DNA from: JAICUF01 sp038250675
GTDB lineage: Bacteria > Gemmatimonadota > Gemmatimonadetes > Gemmatimonadales > GWC2-71-9
NCBI GenBank assembly: GCA_038250675.1
Contig: JBBSCB010000012.1
Coordinates: forward strand, 1-64,000
DNA: 64,000 bases
Direction: 5' to 3'
Part shown: piece by piece, positions 45,009-54,859 of the stretch
Layout of the letters: every line of letters starts with the position of its first letter
Position numbering within the stretch: position 1 is the stretch's first letter
Notes under the pieces: model-generated
What the model was told of the DNA's origin: nothing
The model's database searches: none
The model's input: only the letters and a program-made list of their open reading frames with translations
Made by a program: the position numbers and the translations under genes

Positions 45009-45016
<8 letters not shown>
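42476..45016 (-). CDS. Ser/Thr protein kinase with PD40-like propeller sensor
   Basis: An 846-aa kinase. The start ATG at 45014-45016 overlaps the end of the upstream kinase gene by 8 bases, and its own stop overlaps the next start. Kinase motifs: 'GAGGMATVYLAED', 'VAIKVLRPEL', 'HRDIKPENVMLHDG', 'ADFGIALAVSS', 'YMSPEQAMGEREI'. The membrane helix is at about 310-328. The outer part has fewer clear SPDG blades ('APDGQTIVYSASA', 'SPDGAQLAIIRPS', 'RPDGRSLLFSASG', 'SPDGAALWVQTG'). Both kinase and sensor align along their length with the product of 54860-57523 (for example 'RVSPQGDRVAFF' against 'RVSPTGDQVALF'), so these two are a paralogous pair separated by three other kinases. Confidence 0.92.
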
Positions 45017-47708
<2,692 letters not shown>

Positions 47709-47729
47709 CGATTCGCCGCGTCCGTCATC

Positions 47730-50132
47730 TCAGCCGCCGCCCTGCAGGCCGAGCCGTCTGAGCAGGGCGCCGAATCGGGGGTCCCGCTGGAACGCCGGGT
47801 TCAGAATCTCCCCGCGTACCAGCGGCAACAGCATCGACCGCTCCTGAACCGCGAGGTCCAGATCATGAAAGGCCCCATCAAAGTCGCCCAGCTCCGCTCG
47901 CCAGTCGGCCCGCTCGAACCACAGCTTGCCGGCGGTGAATGCCTCGATCTGCTTCCGACAGACCGCGTCGTGTCCGCCCGACTGCCAGGCGCGCCGCAGC
48001 ACGGCAGCCGGCGCGCCGGCGCGGGTCGAGTTGGCCTGGAGACGCTCCTGCGCCGCGAAGAACGCCGCGGTGTCACCCCGCACGAAATAGATCCGCGCGA
48101 TCCAGCGGAGCGCGAGCGGCAGCGTGGGATCGAGTTCCAGCGCCTTCGTCAGCCGAATCATCGCCTGGGCTGTATCGCCTTGCGCGAGGAAGATTTTGCC
48201 GAGGTTCGTGTTGGTGATGGCCGAGAGCGGATCCAGTTGCAGTGCCCTCGTGAACGACTCCAGCGCCCGGTCCGTCTGCCCCGCGGCGTCCAGCACATCG
48301 GCGTACCATTTGTGAGCGTTGACGTACCCTGGGCTCAACTCGATGGCTCGACGAAAGGCAGTGTCCGCCTTCGGCAAATCCCAATCCTGCAGCAGCAGCA
48401 GATAGGCCCGGGTCGTCACGGCCTCGCCGAAGTCGGGATCGATCGCCAGGGCCCGATCGACGGCCGTCCTGGCCTGGGCGAGGGTGGCGATGGAGGGCAC
48501 GTTGGAATAGAAGCCAAGCACGATGTAAGCGTCGGCAAGACCGGTCCATGCCTGCACGAAGAGGGAATCCCGCGCCAGCGCCTGTTGGAACAGGCCGATC
48601 GCACGTTCGACGTCGATCGTGGTGCGCTTGGCCTGGTAGAAACGACCCTGCAGGTACAGGTCGTACGCCTCGGGATCGCGGGTCGCGGTCCCCGCCCCAC
48701 GGACCGCGCCGGCAAGGACTCGACCTCGAAGGGCCGCGATCACCGCTCGGGCGACTTCATCCTGAACGGCGAAAATGTCGGTGGTGCTTCGATCGAAGGT
48801 CTCCGACCAGAGACTGACGCCGTCCGCGGCCTTCACCAGCTGGGCCGTGATCCTGAGCTTGTCTCCTGCCCGCTGGACGCTCCCCTCGAGGACCGTCGAG
48901 ACGCCTAATGAAGCCCCGATCTCCCGTACATCCACGTTCTTGCCCCGAAACGAGAACGCCGAGGTCCGCGCGGCCACGTCCAGGCCGGGCACGTTGCCGA
49001 GCGCGCTGATCAGGGTTTCGGCGATCCCGTCGCCGAAGTATTCGTTGGTGCGGTCGGCGCTCAGGTCAGAGAACGGCAACACCGCGACCGATGCGTTCTC
49101 GGCCGGCGCCACTCCTGGCCGGGCAGGCCGCCCCCAGACGATCACCGCCGCGAGGATCGCCACGACCGCGATCGCCGCCGCGATGAAACCAAGCGGCCCT
49201 CGGCGCCGGCCCAGGACCGCCTCGGGAGGCAGCGGAGCCCGTTCTTCCCGGGCGGCCAGTGCCCCGGCGAACTCACCGCACCCGGCCCACCGATCCGCCG
49301 GCGACTTGGCGAGGGCGCGCTGCACCGCGGCGTCGACACCGGCGGGTACCTCAGGGCGGACGCTCCGAATCGGCCGCGGCGTCTCGGTCATCAATCGGGA
49401 AATGACGACCCGCGCCGTCGCGCCGGTGTGGGGCGGTTCTCCGGTCAGCATTTCGTAGGCTATGGCACCCAGCGCGTATTGATCGGCCCGGGCATCGACG
49501 CTGCGTTCCCCGGCCGCCTGCTCGGGGCTCATGTAGCGCGGCGTGCCCAGGGAGAGGCCGGTCTGGGTCAGTCGCTCGCCGCCGGCCTCGGCGACGGCCA
49601 GGGCAATTCCGAAGTCCGCGATGACGGGCTGCCCCGACTGGAGCAGGATGTTCTCGGGCTTGAGGTCGCGATGGACGATCCTCTGGGCGTGGGCATAGTC
49701 GAGCGCGTTGGCCAGCAGCCCGATCAGGCGGACCACTTCATCGACGGGCAACTGGGAGGCCGCGTCCAAACGGGCCCGGAGGGTTGGCCCTTCGATATAG
49801 GGCATGACGTAGTAGAGGAACGAACGAGGCCCTTCGCTGCGCTCGGAATGGTCGGCGAACACTTCGCCCGAGTCGAACAGTGGAAGGAGATTCGGATGCC
49901 GAAGGTTGGCGGTGACCTTGATCTCGGCGAGGAATCGGTCGGCGCCGAGCACGGCGGCGAGTTCGGGCTTGAGGACCTTGATGGCCACCTGGCGATCGTG
50001 CTTGAGGTCGCGCGCCAGATAGACCGTGGCCATGCCACCCTGACCGAGCTCGCGCTCGATGCGATACCGGTCCGCAAGCGCGCTCGCGAGCCGGTCCGCC
50101 GCCACATTCGCGAACCGTGATTCGTCACTCAT
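47730..50132 (-). CDS. Ser/Thr protein kinase with TolB-like and TPR sensor; palindromic repeat within the kinase domain
   Basis: An 800-aa kinase. Kinase motifs are 'GQGGMATVYLARD', 'VAIKVLKPEL', 'HRDLKPENILLQSG', 'ADFGIALAVAE' and 'YMSPEQAAGER'. Between 'LFDSGE' and 'YYVMPYIEG', where most relatives have only two or three residues, there is an extra 'VFADHSERSEGPRSF' encoded by a repeat copy (49828-49853). After a helix at about 325-342 come the TolB-like module ('SVAVLPFSDLSADRTNEYFG', 'STVLEGSVQRAGDKLRI') and TPRs ('AFRRAIELSPGYVNAHKWYA', 'SFTRALQLDPLSAITNTNLG'). The start overlaps the stop of the upstream kinase (ATGA). Catalytic residues are intact, so the insertion is probably tolerated in the beta4-beta5 loop. 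Confidence 0.93.
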   Translation of the reverse strand: MSDESRFANVAADRLASALADRYRIERELGQGGMATVYLARDLKHDRQVAIKVLKPELAAVLGADRFLAEIKVTANLRHPNLLPLFDSGEVFADHSERSEGPRSFLYYVMPYIEGPTLRARLDAASQLPVDEVVRLIGLLANALDYAHAQRIVHRDLKPENILLQSGQPVIADFGIALAVAEAGGERLTQTGLSLGTPRYMSPEQAAGERSVDARADQYALGAIAYEMLTGEPPHTGATARVVISRLMTETPRPIRSVRPEVPAGVDAAVQRALAKSPADRWAGCGEFAGALAAREERAPLPPEAVLGRRRGPLGFIAAAIAVVAILAAVIVWGRPARPGVAPAENASVAVLPFSDLSADRTNEYFGDGIAETLISALGNVPGLDVAARTSAFSFRGKNVDVREIGASLGVSTVLEGSVQRAGDKLRITAQLVKAADGVSLWSETFDRSTTDIFAVQDEVARAVIAALRGRVLAGAVRGAGTATRDPEAYDLYLQGRFYQAKRTTIDVERAIGLFQQALARDSLFVQAWTGLADAYIVLGFYSNVPSIATLAQARTAVDRALAIDPDFGEAVTTRAYLLLLQDWDLPKADTAFRRAIELSPGYVNAHKWYADVLDAAGQTDRALESFTRALQLDPLSAITNTNLGKIFLAQGDTAQAMIRLTKALELDPTLPLALRWIARIYFVRGDTAAFFAAQERLQANSTRAGAPAAVLRRAWQSGGHDAVCRKQIEAFTAGKLWFERADWRAELGDFDGAFHDLDLAVQERSMLLPLVRGEILNPAFQRDPRFGALLRRLGLQGGG
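49828..49853 (-). repeat. Palindromic repeat in frame inside a kinase gene (copy K1)
   Basis: GGCCCTTCGCTGCGCTCGG and the following bases match the intergenic repeat core seen at 34219 and 37042 with a few changes. It is read in frame as 'HSERSEGP' within the kinase N-lobe, without a stop or shift. Confidence 0.7.
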
Positions 50133-52861
50133 CGATTCGCGGCGTCCACGGCGGCTTCCATCTGCCTGACCCAGTTGGGGATGACCCGCAGGAAGGAGGG
50201 ATGGGCCTGTTCGGGACTCTGAACATAGATGATCCCGCCGTCATATGAGGGGCGATTCGACCAACCAGAGGTATCCGAGAAGCGGGGGTCACGGGCCCAG
50301 AAGGTCCCCGCACCAAGCGGCTCCCCGGTCTCGGGGTTGACCCGGGCCAGGTACCACGAGACACCGAGCCGGTAGAGGATCTCGGAGGAGGAGAGAAAGA
50401 GCGGCTCGACGCCCTGGGTGGCGATCTGCCACTGGCGCCCCGCCCGGGGGAACGTGGTCACGATGATGCGACCGCCCTCCAGCGACTGGTACACGACCAG
50501 CTTCTGGTTGGGAGAGACTGAGGGGAAACGCGCGCCGGTGAGCACGGTATCGAAGGTGGGATGTGCGACGCTCGGGTTGAACCGCACCACGATCGACCGG
50601 CCCCAGTCCTGGGCCACCGCAAGCGTATCGTCAGGGTAGCCCACCGGATCGAACGACTGGGGAAGGCTCGCCTGGTTGAAGGCGCCGGTGTCCACCGGGA
50701 AGCGCGCCAGGGTGTCGACCGATCCGCCCGACCCCGGAGCGCCGCGAAGGACGTACCACCGGATCTTGTCGTGCGCCTGGTAGATCACCTGCTGGCCGTC
50801 GGGACTCCAGAGCGGGTGGCGCATCACCTCCGCCCGCTGCCAGACGTAGTGCTGGCCGTCCCGGAGATCATAGACCCGCAGCTCGTTCAGGTCGGGTCCC
50901 TGCACCACCGCCACCAGCCAGCGCCCATCGCGAGTGAGGTCGTAGCGCTGGAAGTCTCCCGCCTCCATCGGCAGCGCCTCGGGCGCGTGGCCGGGGCGCA
51001 GCCGGACCACATGGCCGACACTGGCATCGATGCCGGGGGCAAAGAGCAGGGTGCCATCCGCCGAAAGGTCGAACTGACTGGACCCGAGCGGTTCACGTCG
51101 CACCCCGGTCAGGAGGCTCACCGATCGATAGGCCAGATGCTTCACCGGATCGTACCGCGCCCCCGTGAGCGATCCGTCGGCCGCGATGAACAGGAGGTAG
51201 CGCCGCTCGACCACCCGGAAGGCGGAGCCGGCGACGGGGCTCCCCGGCGTGCCATCTGCCTGGACCGTGCGGATGGGCCACACCGCCCCCGACTCCGGGT
51301 TCATCATCTGGGCGGTTCCGTTGAAGGAACAGATCAACTCACCGAGATCCGGCTCGTAAGTGCCGATCACACAGCGGCCAACCGACTTGGTGCGGGGCAC
51401 CCCGCCCCCCGGTTCGATCCAGTTGATGCGATAGCCATCGTCGTCGACGAGAATGAGTTGCCTGGACGACACCCAGCTCACCAGCGTCGCGTTCACCGCC
51501 GTCCCCGCGGGCCGTGACTCGCCGCCCGCAACGGGCGCCAGCATGATCTGCCCATGGGCCACGTAACTCACCTGGGCGCCATCGGGAGAGATCCGCGGGA
51601 TCGTGGCGCCGAGGGTCCCGGCCAGCGGGCGTGCCTCAGCAGTCCGGAGACTGCGGTACCAGAGCGTGGTGGAGTCGCCGATCGCGGCCGCGTAGACGGC
51701 GAACTCCCCATTCGCGGCGATCGAGAGATTGCGGATCGCCGTCCCGTACGGCCCGGCGCTCGAGGAGCCGGGCGCAAAGCTCATCAACGCGCTGTCGGGG
51801 AGGCCCACGTCGAACACCGCGGGCCCGGCGTATGGCGCCGGGCGAAGCAAGGCCCATGCGGCAATCGCGGCAGTGCTGAGCGTGGCCACCCCGAGCACGA
51901 TTGCGATGCGCCGCCACGACCGTCCGGACCCACCCACCGCACGAGCCGAGCGGGTCCGCGTGCGAGGCACGGCATCGTCGCGCAGTGCCGCGGCAAAGTC
52001 GGCGGCGGTCGCGAAACGATCGACCGGCAGCTTGGCGAGGGCGGTGAGCACCGCGTCCTCCACGTTCTCGGGGACGGTATCGCGCGTGGCCGTCGGTGCC
52101 GTCGGCTTCTCGGTCATGACCTTGGCGACGATCGCCTGCACTGACGCGCCGTTGAACGGTGGCTCGCCGGTGAGCATCTCGTAGAGGACGCAGCCGAGCG
52201 CATACACATCGCTGCGCGCGTCGAGATCGCGCTGCCCCATCGCCTGCTCGGGGCTCATGTAGTGCGGGGTGCCGAGCGACATCCCGGTCTCGGTCATCCG
52301 GGACCCGCCGTCGGTGCGGCTGGCGGCCAGGGCAATGCCGAAATCGGCCACCAGCGCCTGGCCGTCGTGCAGCAGGATGTTCTCCGGCTTGATGTCGCGG
52401 TGGATCACGCCGTGCCGATGGGCGTAGTCGAGGGCACTCGCCACTTCGGTGGCAATCCGCACCGCTTCCGGAATGGCGAGCTGCTTTTCGCGGGTGAGCC
52501 GGTCACGCAACGACTCGCCGGTGACGTACGGCATCACGTAGTACACGAGGGTGAGAGGTCCTTCGACTTCGCGACCCTGCGGGTCGCTCCGCTCAGGATG
52601 ACTCAGGCGCACAGCGCCTGAGTCAAACAGCGGCAGGATGTGGGGGTGCTGCAGGTTGGCCGTCGTCTTGATCTCGACCAGGAAGCGCTCGGCGCCGATG
52701 ACGGCGGCGAGTTCCGGGCGCAGCACCTTCAGCGCGACCTGGCGGTCGTGCCTGAGGTCGTGGGCGAGGTAGACGGTGGCCATGCCGCCGGCGCCAAGCT
52801 CGCGCTCAAGGGTGTAGCGGTCGGCGAGGGCGGCCGAGAGTTGGTCAAGCGCTTCGGTCAC
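50129..52861 (-). CDS. Ser/Thr protein kinase with propeller-like sensor; palindromic repeat within the kinase domain
   Basis: A 910-aa kinase. Motifs: 'GAGGMATVYLAHD', 'VALKVLRPEL', 'HRDIKPENILLHDG', 'ADFGIALAAS', 'YMSPEQAMGQRDL'. The beta4-beta5 loop carries 'RLSHPERSDPQGREVEG', encoded by a repeat copy with nested hairpins (52556-52623). The membrane helix is near residue 315-333. The outer region is a weak PD40 propeller ('SPDGAQVSYVAHG', 'SADGTLLFAPGID', 'SPDGQQVIYQAHD') with several Cys ('VGRCVIGTYEPDLGELICS'). It is the first kinase after the toxin-antitoxin interruption; its stop overlaps the start of the next kinase by 4 bases. The ATG at 52859-52861 starts 14 residues before the Tyr of 'ADRYT', matching its relatives. 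Confidence 0.92.
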   Translation of the reverse strand: MTEALDQLSAALADRYTLERELGAGGMATVYLAHDLRHDRQVALKVLRPELAAVIGAERFLVEIKTTANLQHPHILPLFDSGAVRLSHPERSDPQGREVEGPLTLVYYVMPYVTGESLRDRLTREKQLAIPEAVRIATEVASALDYAHRHGVIHRDIKPENILLHDGQALVADFGIALAASRTDGGSRMTETGMSLGTPHYMSPEQAMGQRDLDARSDVYALGCVLYEMLTGEPPFNGASVQAIVAKVMTEKPTAPTATRDTVPENVEDAVLTALAKLPVDRFATAADFAAALRDDAVPRTRTRSARAVGGSGRSWRRIAIVLGVATLSTAAIAAWALLRPAPYAGPAVFDVGLPDSALMSFAPGSSSAGPYGTAIRNLSIAANGEFAVYAAAIGDSTTLWYRSLRTAEARPLAGTLGATIPRISPDGAQVSYVAHGQIMLAPVAGGESRPAGTAVNATLVSWVSSRQLILVDDDGYRINWIEPGGGVPRTKSVGRCVIGTYEPDLGELICSFNGTAQMMNPESGAVWPIRTVQADGTPGSPVAGSAFRVVERRYLLFIAADGSLTGARYDPVKHLAYRSVSLLTGVRREPLGSSQFDLSADGTLLFAPGIDASVGHVVRLRPGHAPEALPMEAGDFQRYDLTRDGRWLVAVVQGPDLNELRVYDLRDGQHYVWQRAEVMRHPLWSPDGQQVIYQAHDKIRWYVLRGAPGSGGSVDTLARFPVDTGAFNQASLPQSFDPVGYPDDTLAVAQDWGRSIVVRFNPSVAHPTFDTVLTGARFPSVSPNQKLVVYQSLEGGRIIVTTFPRAGRQWQIATQGVEPLFLSSSEILYRLGVSWYLARVNPETGEPLGAGTFWARDPRFSDTSGWSNRPSYDGGIIYVQSPEQAHPSFLRVIPNWVRQMEAAVDAANR
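52556..52623 (-). repeat. Palindromic repeat with nested hairpins inside a kinase gene (copy K2)
   Basis: Contains the repeat core with a GCGACCC/GGGTCGC hairpin (52571-52587), directly followed by a perfect 10-bp-arm hairpin ACTCAGGCGC...GCGCCTGAGT (52601-52623, 3-base loop). All of it is translated in frame within the kinase N-lobe. Confidence 0.75.
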
Positions 52862-52978
52862 GTGCAGCTCCCGTGGGACCGGCGGAGCGACTCCGGCTGG
52901 GCGAAAGTCGCGGAAGAGCGACTGGAGGAATCCTTACAAAATAGTGATATCAGGAAGAGGTATGGCGGATTCGGCGAT

Positions 52979-53407
52979 TCACGCCAACGGGTGGCACCAC
53001 CGCAATTCGGGGAATCGCGCGAAGTCACGGTCCGTGGTCACGAACTCGCAGCCGGATTCGATCGCCAGAGCCGCGAGCCAGGCATCGGGAACAAGATTTC
53101 CTTTCGCGCCAGCTTCCCGACAGAGCCGCTGGAAGATCTCCCAGTGGCGGAGTCCAGGAGCGATCATCACCGCGTTCGGTTGGGTGCGAAATGCATTCGC
53201 AAAGCCCAGCGCCGCATCGATGGGTGTCGGCGGATGGAAGATGCGCGGGTGGGTCGCAATGCGGAGAAAGCTGGCGAGCACCTGATCGGATACGGCGTAG
53301 GCTTCATCTGACCGAACCAATGCGTCGAGCCACGCCCGATGCGCCGTATGCTCAGGGGCGCCTTCCCTGAAGGCGTGGACGAGGATGTTGACGTCAACGA
53401 GTCGCAG
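52979..53407 (-). CDS. PIN-domain toxin, VapC-like, with an apparent CTG start
   Basis: A 142-aa PIN ribonuclease. The first strand 'LVDVNILVHAFREG' holds the first catalytic Asp; later acids are in 'VPDAWLAALAIESG' and 'VTTDRDFARFP'. VapC-type toxins cleave RNA, often initiator tRNA or rRNA. Reading back from the conserved N-terminus, the frame holds no ATG, GTG or TTG before a stop. The best start is CTG at 53405-53407, 9 bases after a GAGG motif, overlapping the antitoxin gene by 14 bases. An internal TTG at 53318-53320 would remove the first catalytic strand. Paired with the upstream ribbon-helix-helix gene, it forms a typical type II module inserted in the kinase row. Confidence 0.85.
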   Translation of the reverse strand: MRLVDVNILVHAFREGAPEHTAHRAWLDALVRSDEAYAVSDQVLASFLRIATHPRIFHPPTPIDAALGFANAFRTQPNAVMIAPGLRHWEIFQRLCREAGAKGNLVPDAWLAALAIESGCEFVTTDRDFARFPELRWCHPLA

Positions 53408-53705
53408 TGGGGCTATCCTCGTCCATCAGGTCGAGAAGTGCCGCGCTGTCGTCGAGATCGACCCCCGGAGCGAGTACACCACCGGCAAAGGTCGGCAGTG
53501 GCGTTCTCCCGCCCTCGGCCGCGCCCGGGCGCGTGGACGTCTGGGCCTCGAGTGCTTCCAAGCCACGACGGAGGATGTCTGACTTGGTCGTGCCGAGGCG
53601 CGCGGTGAGCCGTTCCAATCGCTCGCGGTCTGGTGGCTGCAGGTAGACCTGCACCGGCTCAGCCACGCGGGACGGCCGTTTAGGCGGTTCATGACGATAT
53701 GTCAT
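53394..53705 (-). CDS. Ribbon-helix-helix antitoxin paired with the VapC-like toxin
   Basis: A 103-aa DNA-binding antitoxin. The segment 'EPVQVYLQPPDRERLERLTA' followed by 'TTKSDILRRGLEAL' is a ribbon-helix-helix (strand, helix, turn, helix); the Pro/Gly-rich tail 'LPTFAGGVLAPGVDLDDSA' is the likely toxin-wrapping part. The gene precedes and overlaps the toxin gene, the usual order. The ATG at 53703-53705 lies within the TCATGA-pair palindrome, so the protein can be expected to repress its own promoter. Confidence 0.8.
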   Translation of the reverse strand: MTYRHEPPKRPSRVAEPVQVYLQPPDRERLERLTARLGTTKSDILRRGLEALEAQTSTRPGAAEGGRTPLPTFAGGVLAPGVDLDDSAALLDLMDEDSPTATR

Positions 53706-53715
53706 GAAATCATGA
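53702..53715. promoter_or_regulatory. Candidate antitoxin operator (paired TCATGA)
   Basis: Two TCATGA half-sites separated by AA lie across the antitoxin start codon, within an AT-rich island. Ribbon-helix-helix antitoxins bind short paired palindromes of this kind, so autoregulation is likely. Confidence 0.5.
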
Positions 53716-53788
53716 TATGATTGGGAGCGTCCGCTGTCAAGTCGGCCTGTTACGGGGCGCAACCATGATGCTCACCGCTCCAGCCCCG

Positions 53789-54280
53789 TCAGTAGGGACG
53801 ATCCAGCGTGTGTGCCCCAACTCGAACAAGTGCCGCGACATCTTCGAGTTGTCGCGCCGAGCCACCGAGCCGAGCCCACTCGAGTTTCGAGATGATGATG
53901 TCCTCGGCTGTAGCGACCCACAGGTGAATACCATCGAAGTCGATAGCTTCGCGACGGGAGAATTCCAGCTGACTGAAGGGACGTGACTTGCAGAGGATCA
54001 CGTCCGCTTTCCATCCGGTTTCGGTGTCGACAATGTTGAACATCGATTCGTGGGCCAGGGCCTCGAGCGCCGCATCGCGCGAGATGTACAGGCCCGGGCC
54101 GTCCAGCGCATCGACTGCGGCTCCCAGCTGTGCCGCGCTCGCCTGGATCACCATATCCACGTCCATCGTCGCTCGACCGGCACCGTGCACCGCGGCCCCG
54201 ACTGACCCGGTCAACATGAACGGCACCTCGTGTGCGTTCAGGGCGGACACGATCGATCGCAATAGTCCGGCAAGACTCAC
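53789..54280 (-). CDS. Nucleotidyltransferase of the AbiEii/MNT type (candidate toxin)
   Basis: A 163-aa nucleotidyltransferase-fold protein. The active-site pattern is G25-S26 in 'LTGSVGAAVHG', then Asp40 and Asp42 in 'TMDVDMVI', followed by 'SMFNIVDTETGWKADVILCK' with a third acidic residue, and the typical end 'VATAEDIIISKLEWARLG'. Such proteins act as toxins in AbiE-like or MNT modules by transferring nucleotides to RNA or proteins, though some are housekeeping. It overlaps the upstream gene by 4 bases (ATGA) and would be translated with it. Confidence 0.75.
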   Translation of the reverse strand: MSLAGLLRSIVSALNAHEVPFMLTGSVGAAVHGAGRATMDVDMVIQASAAQLGAAVDALDGPGLYISRDAALEALAHESMFNIVDTETGWKADVILCKSRPFSQLEFSRREAIDFDGIHLWVATAEDIIISKLEWARLGGSARQLEDVAALVRVGAHTLDRPY

Positions 54281-54780
54281 CGGCGGTGGCTCGCGGGCAC
54301 CAGCCGGACACCCAGCAACAGCTCGACAAGTTCGAGATCACTCTGGCCCGGTCGACCCTTGCGCAGTCCGGCAAGCGTCACGACGCGCATCGCATCGCTC
54401 AACGCCAGCGCCTGTCGCAATCGGTCGACTCGGGGGCGGCCCCGTACCGCCTTCAGGCGAATGATCTCTGCCGCGGATGTCGTGTCCGAGAAAGGCCACC
54501 CTCGGCTGGCGCTGCCGGGAGCGAGGAGGCGCGCGCCGGTCTGCCGCGCATTGTCCTGCCCGTACCCGATCAAGCGCTCGGCGACCCAGGGGATGTCGTC
54601 CTTCGCAAGGATGCGATCAGCGGGGAAGGACGGGAAACACTCATCATGGAAACGACGGAAGGCCCGGCGTGCCTCGCGGAGCCGGACCATTTGGCGTGCG
54701 GTCTCCGGGTCGAGGGTTCGGCGGCTTTTGAGGCCGCCCCGCCGGCCGATGGCGGCGAGATATTTGCTCACCTTTGACAT
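54277..54780 (-). CDS. Hypothetical protein, probable partner of the nucleotidyltransferase
   Basis: A 167-aa basic protein of unknown family. The N-terminus 'YLAAIGRRGGLKSRRTLDPE' is helical and Arg-rich, 'RREARRAFRRFHDECFPSF'-like segments continue the helix, and the C-terminal half has a possible helix-turn-helix or recognition segment around 'SDAMRVVTLAGLRKGRPGQS'. It is directly upstream of, and overlaps, the nucleotidyltransferase gene and follows a palindromic operator 7 bases away, the normal arrangement for an autoregulating antitoxin. The antitoxin role is inferred from position only. Confidence 0.6.
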   Translation of the reverse strand: MSKVSKYLAAIGRRGGLKSRRTLDPETARQMVRLREARRAFRRFHDECFPSFPADRILAKDDIPWVAERLIGYGQDNARQTGARLLAPGSASRGWPFSDTTSAAEIIRLKAVRGRPRVDRLRQALALSDAMRVVTLAGLRKGRPGQSDLELVELLLGVRLVPASHRR

Positions 54781-54786
54781 CCAAAT

Positions 54787-54805
54787 ATCATAATCCGCTT
54801 ATGAT
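54787..54805. promoter_or_regulatory. Candidate operator of the nucleotidyltransferase module
   Basis: A perfect inverted repeat, ATCATAA-N5-TTATGAT (19 bp), lies 6 bases upstream of the start codon at 54780. It sits in an AT-rich patch at odds with the local GC content, as expected for a transferred module with its own autorepressed promoter. Confidence 0.6.
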
Positions 54806-54859
54806 GTAAGTTCAAGTGTTAGAGTGCTGTACGATGATCATCGTGCGCTGACGCCGTGA

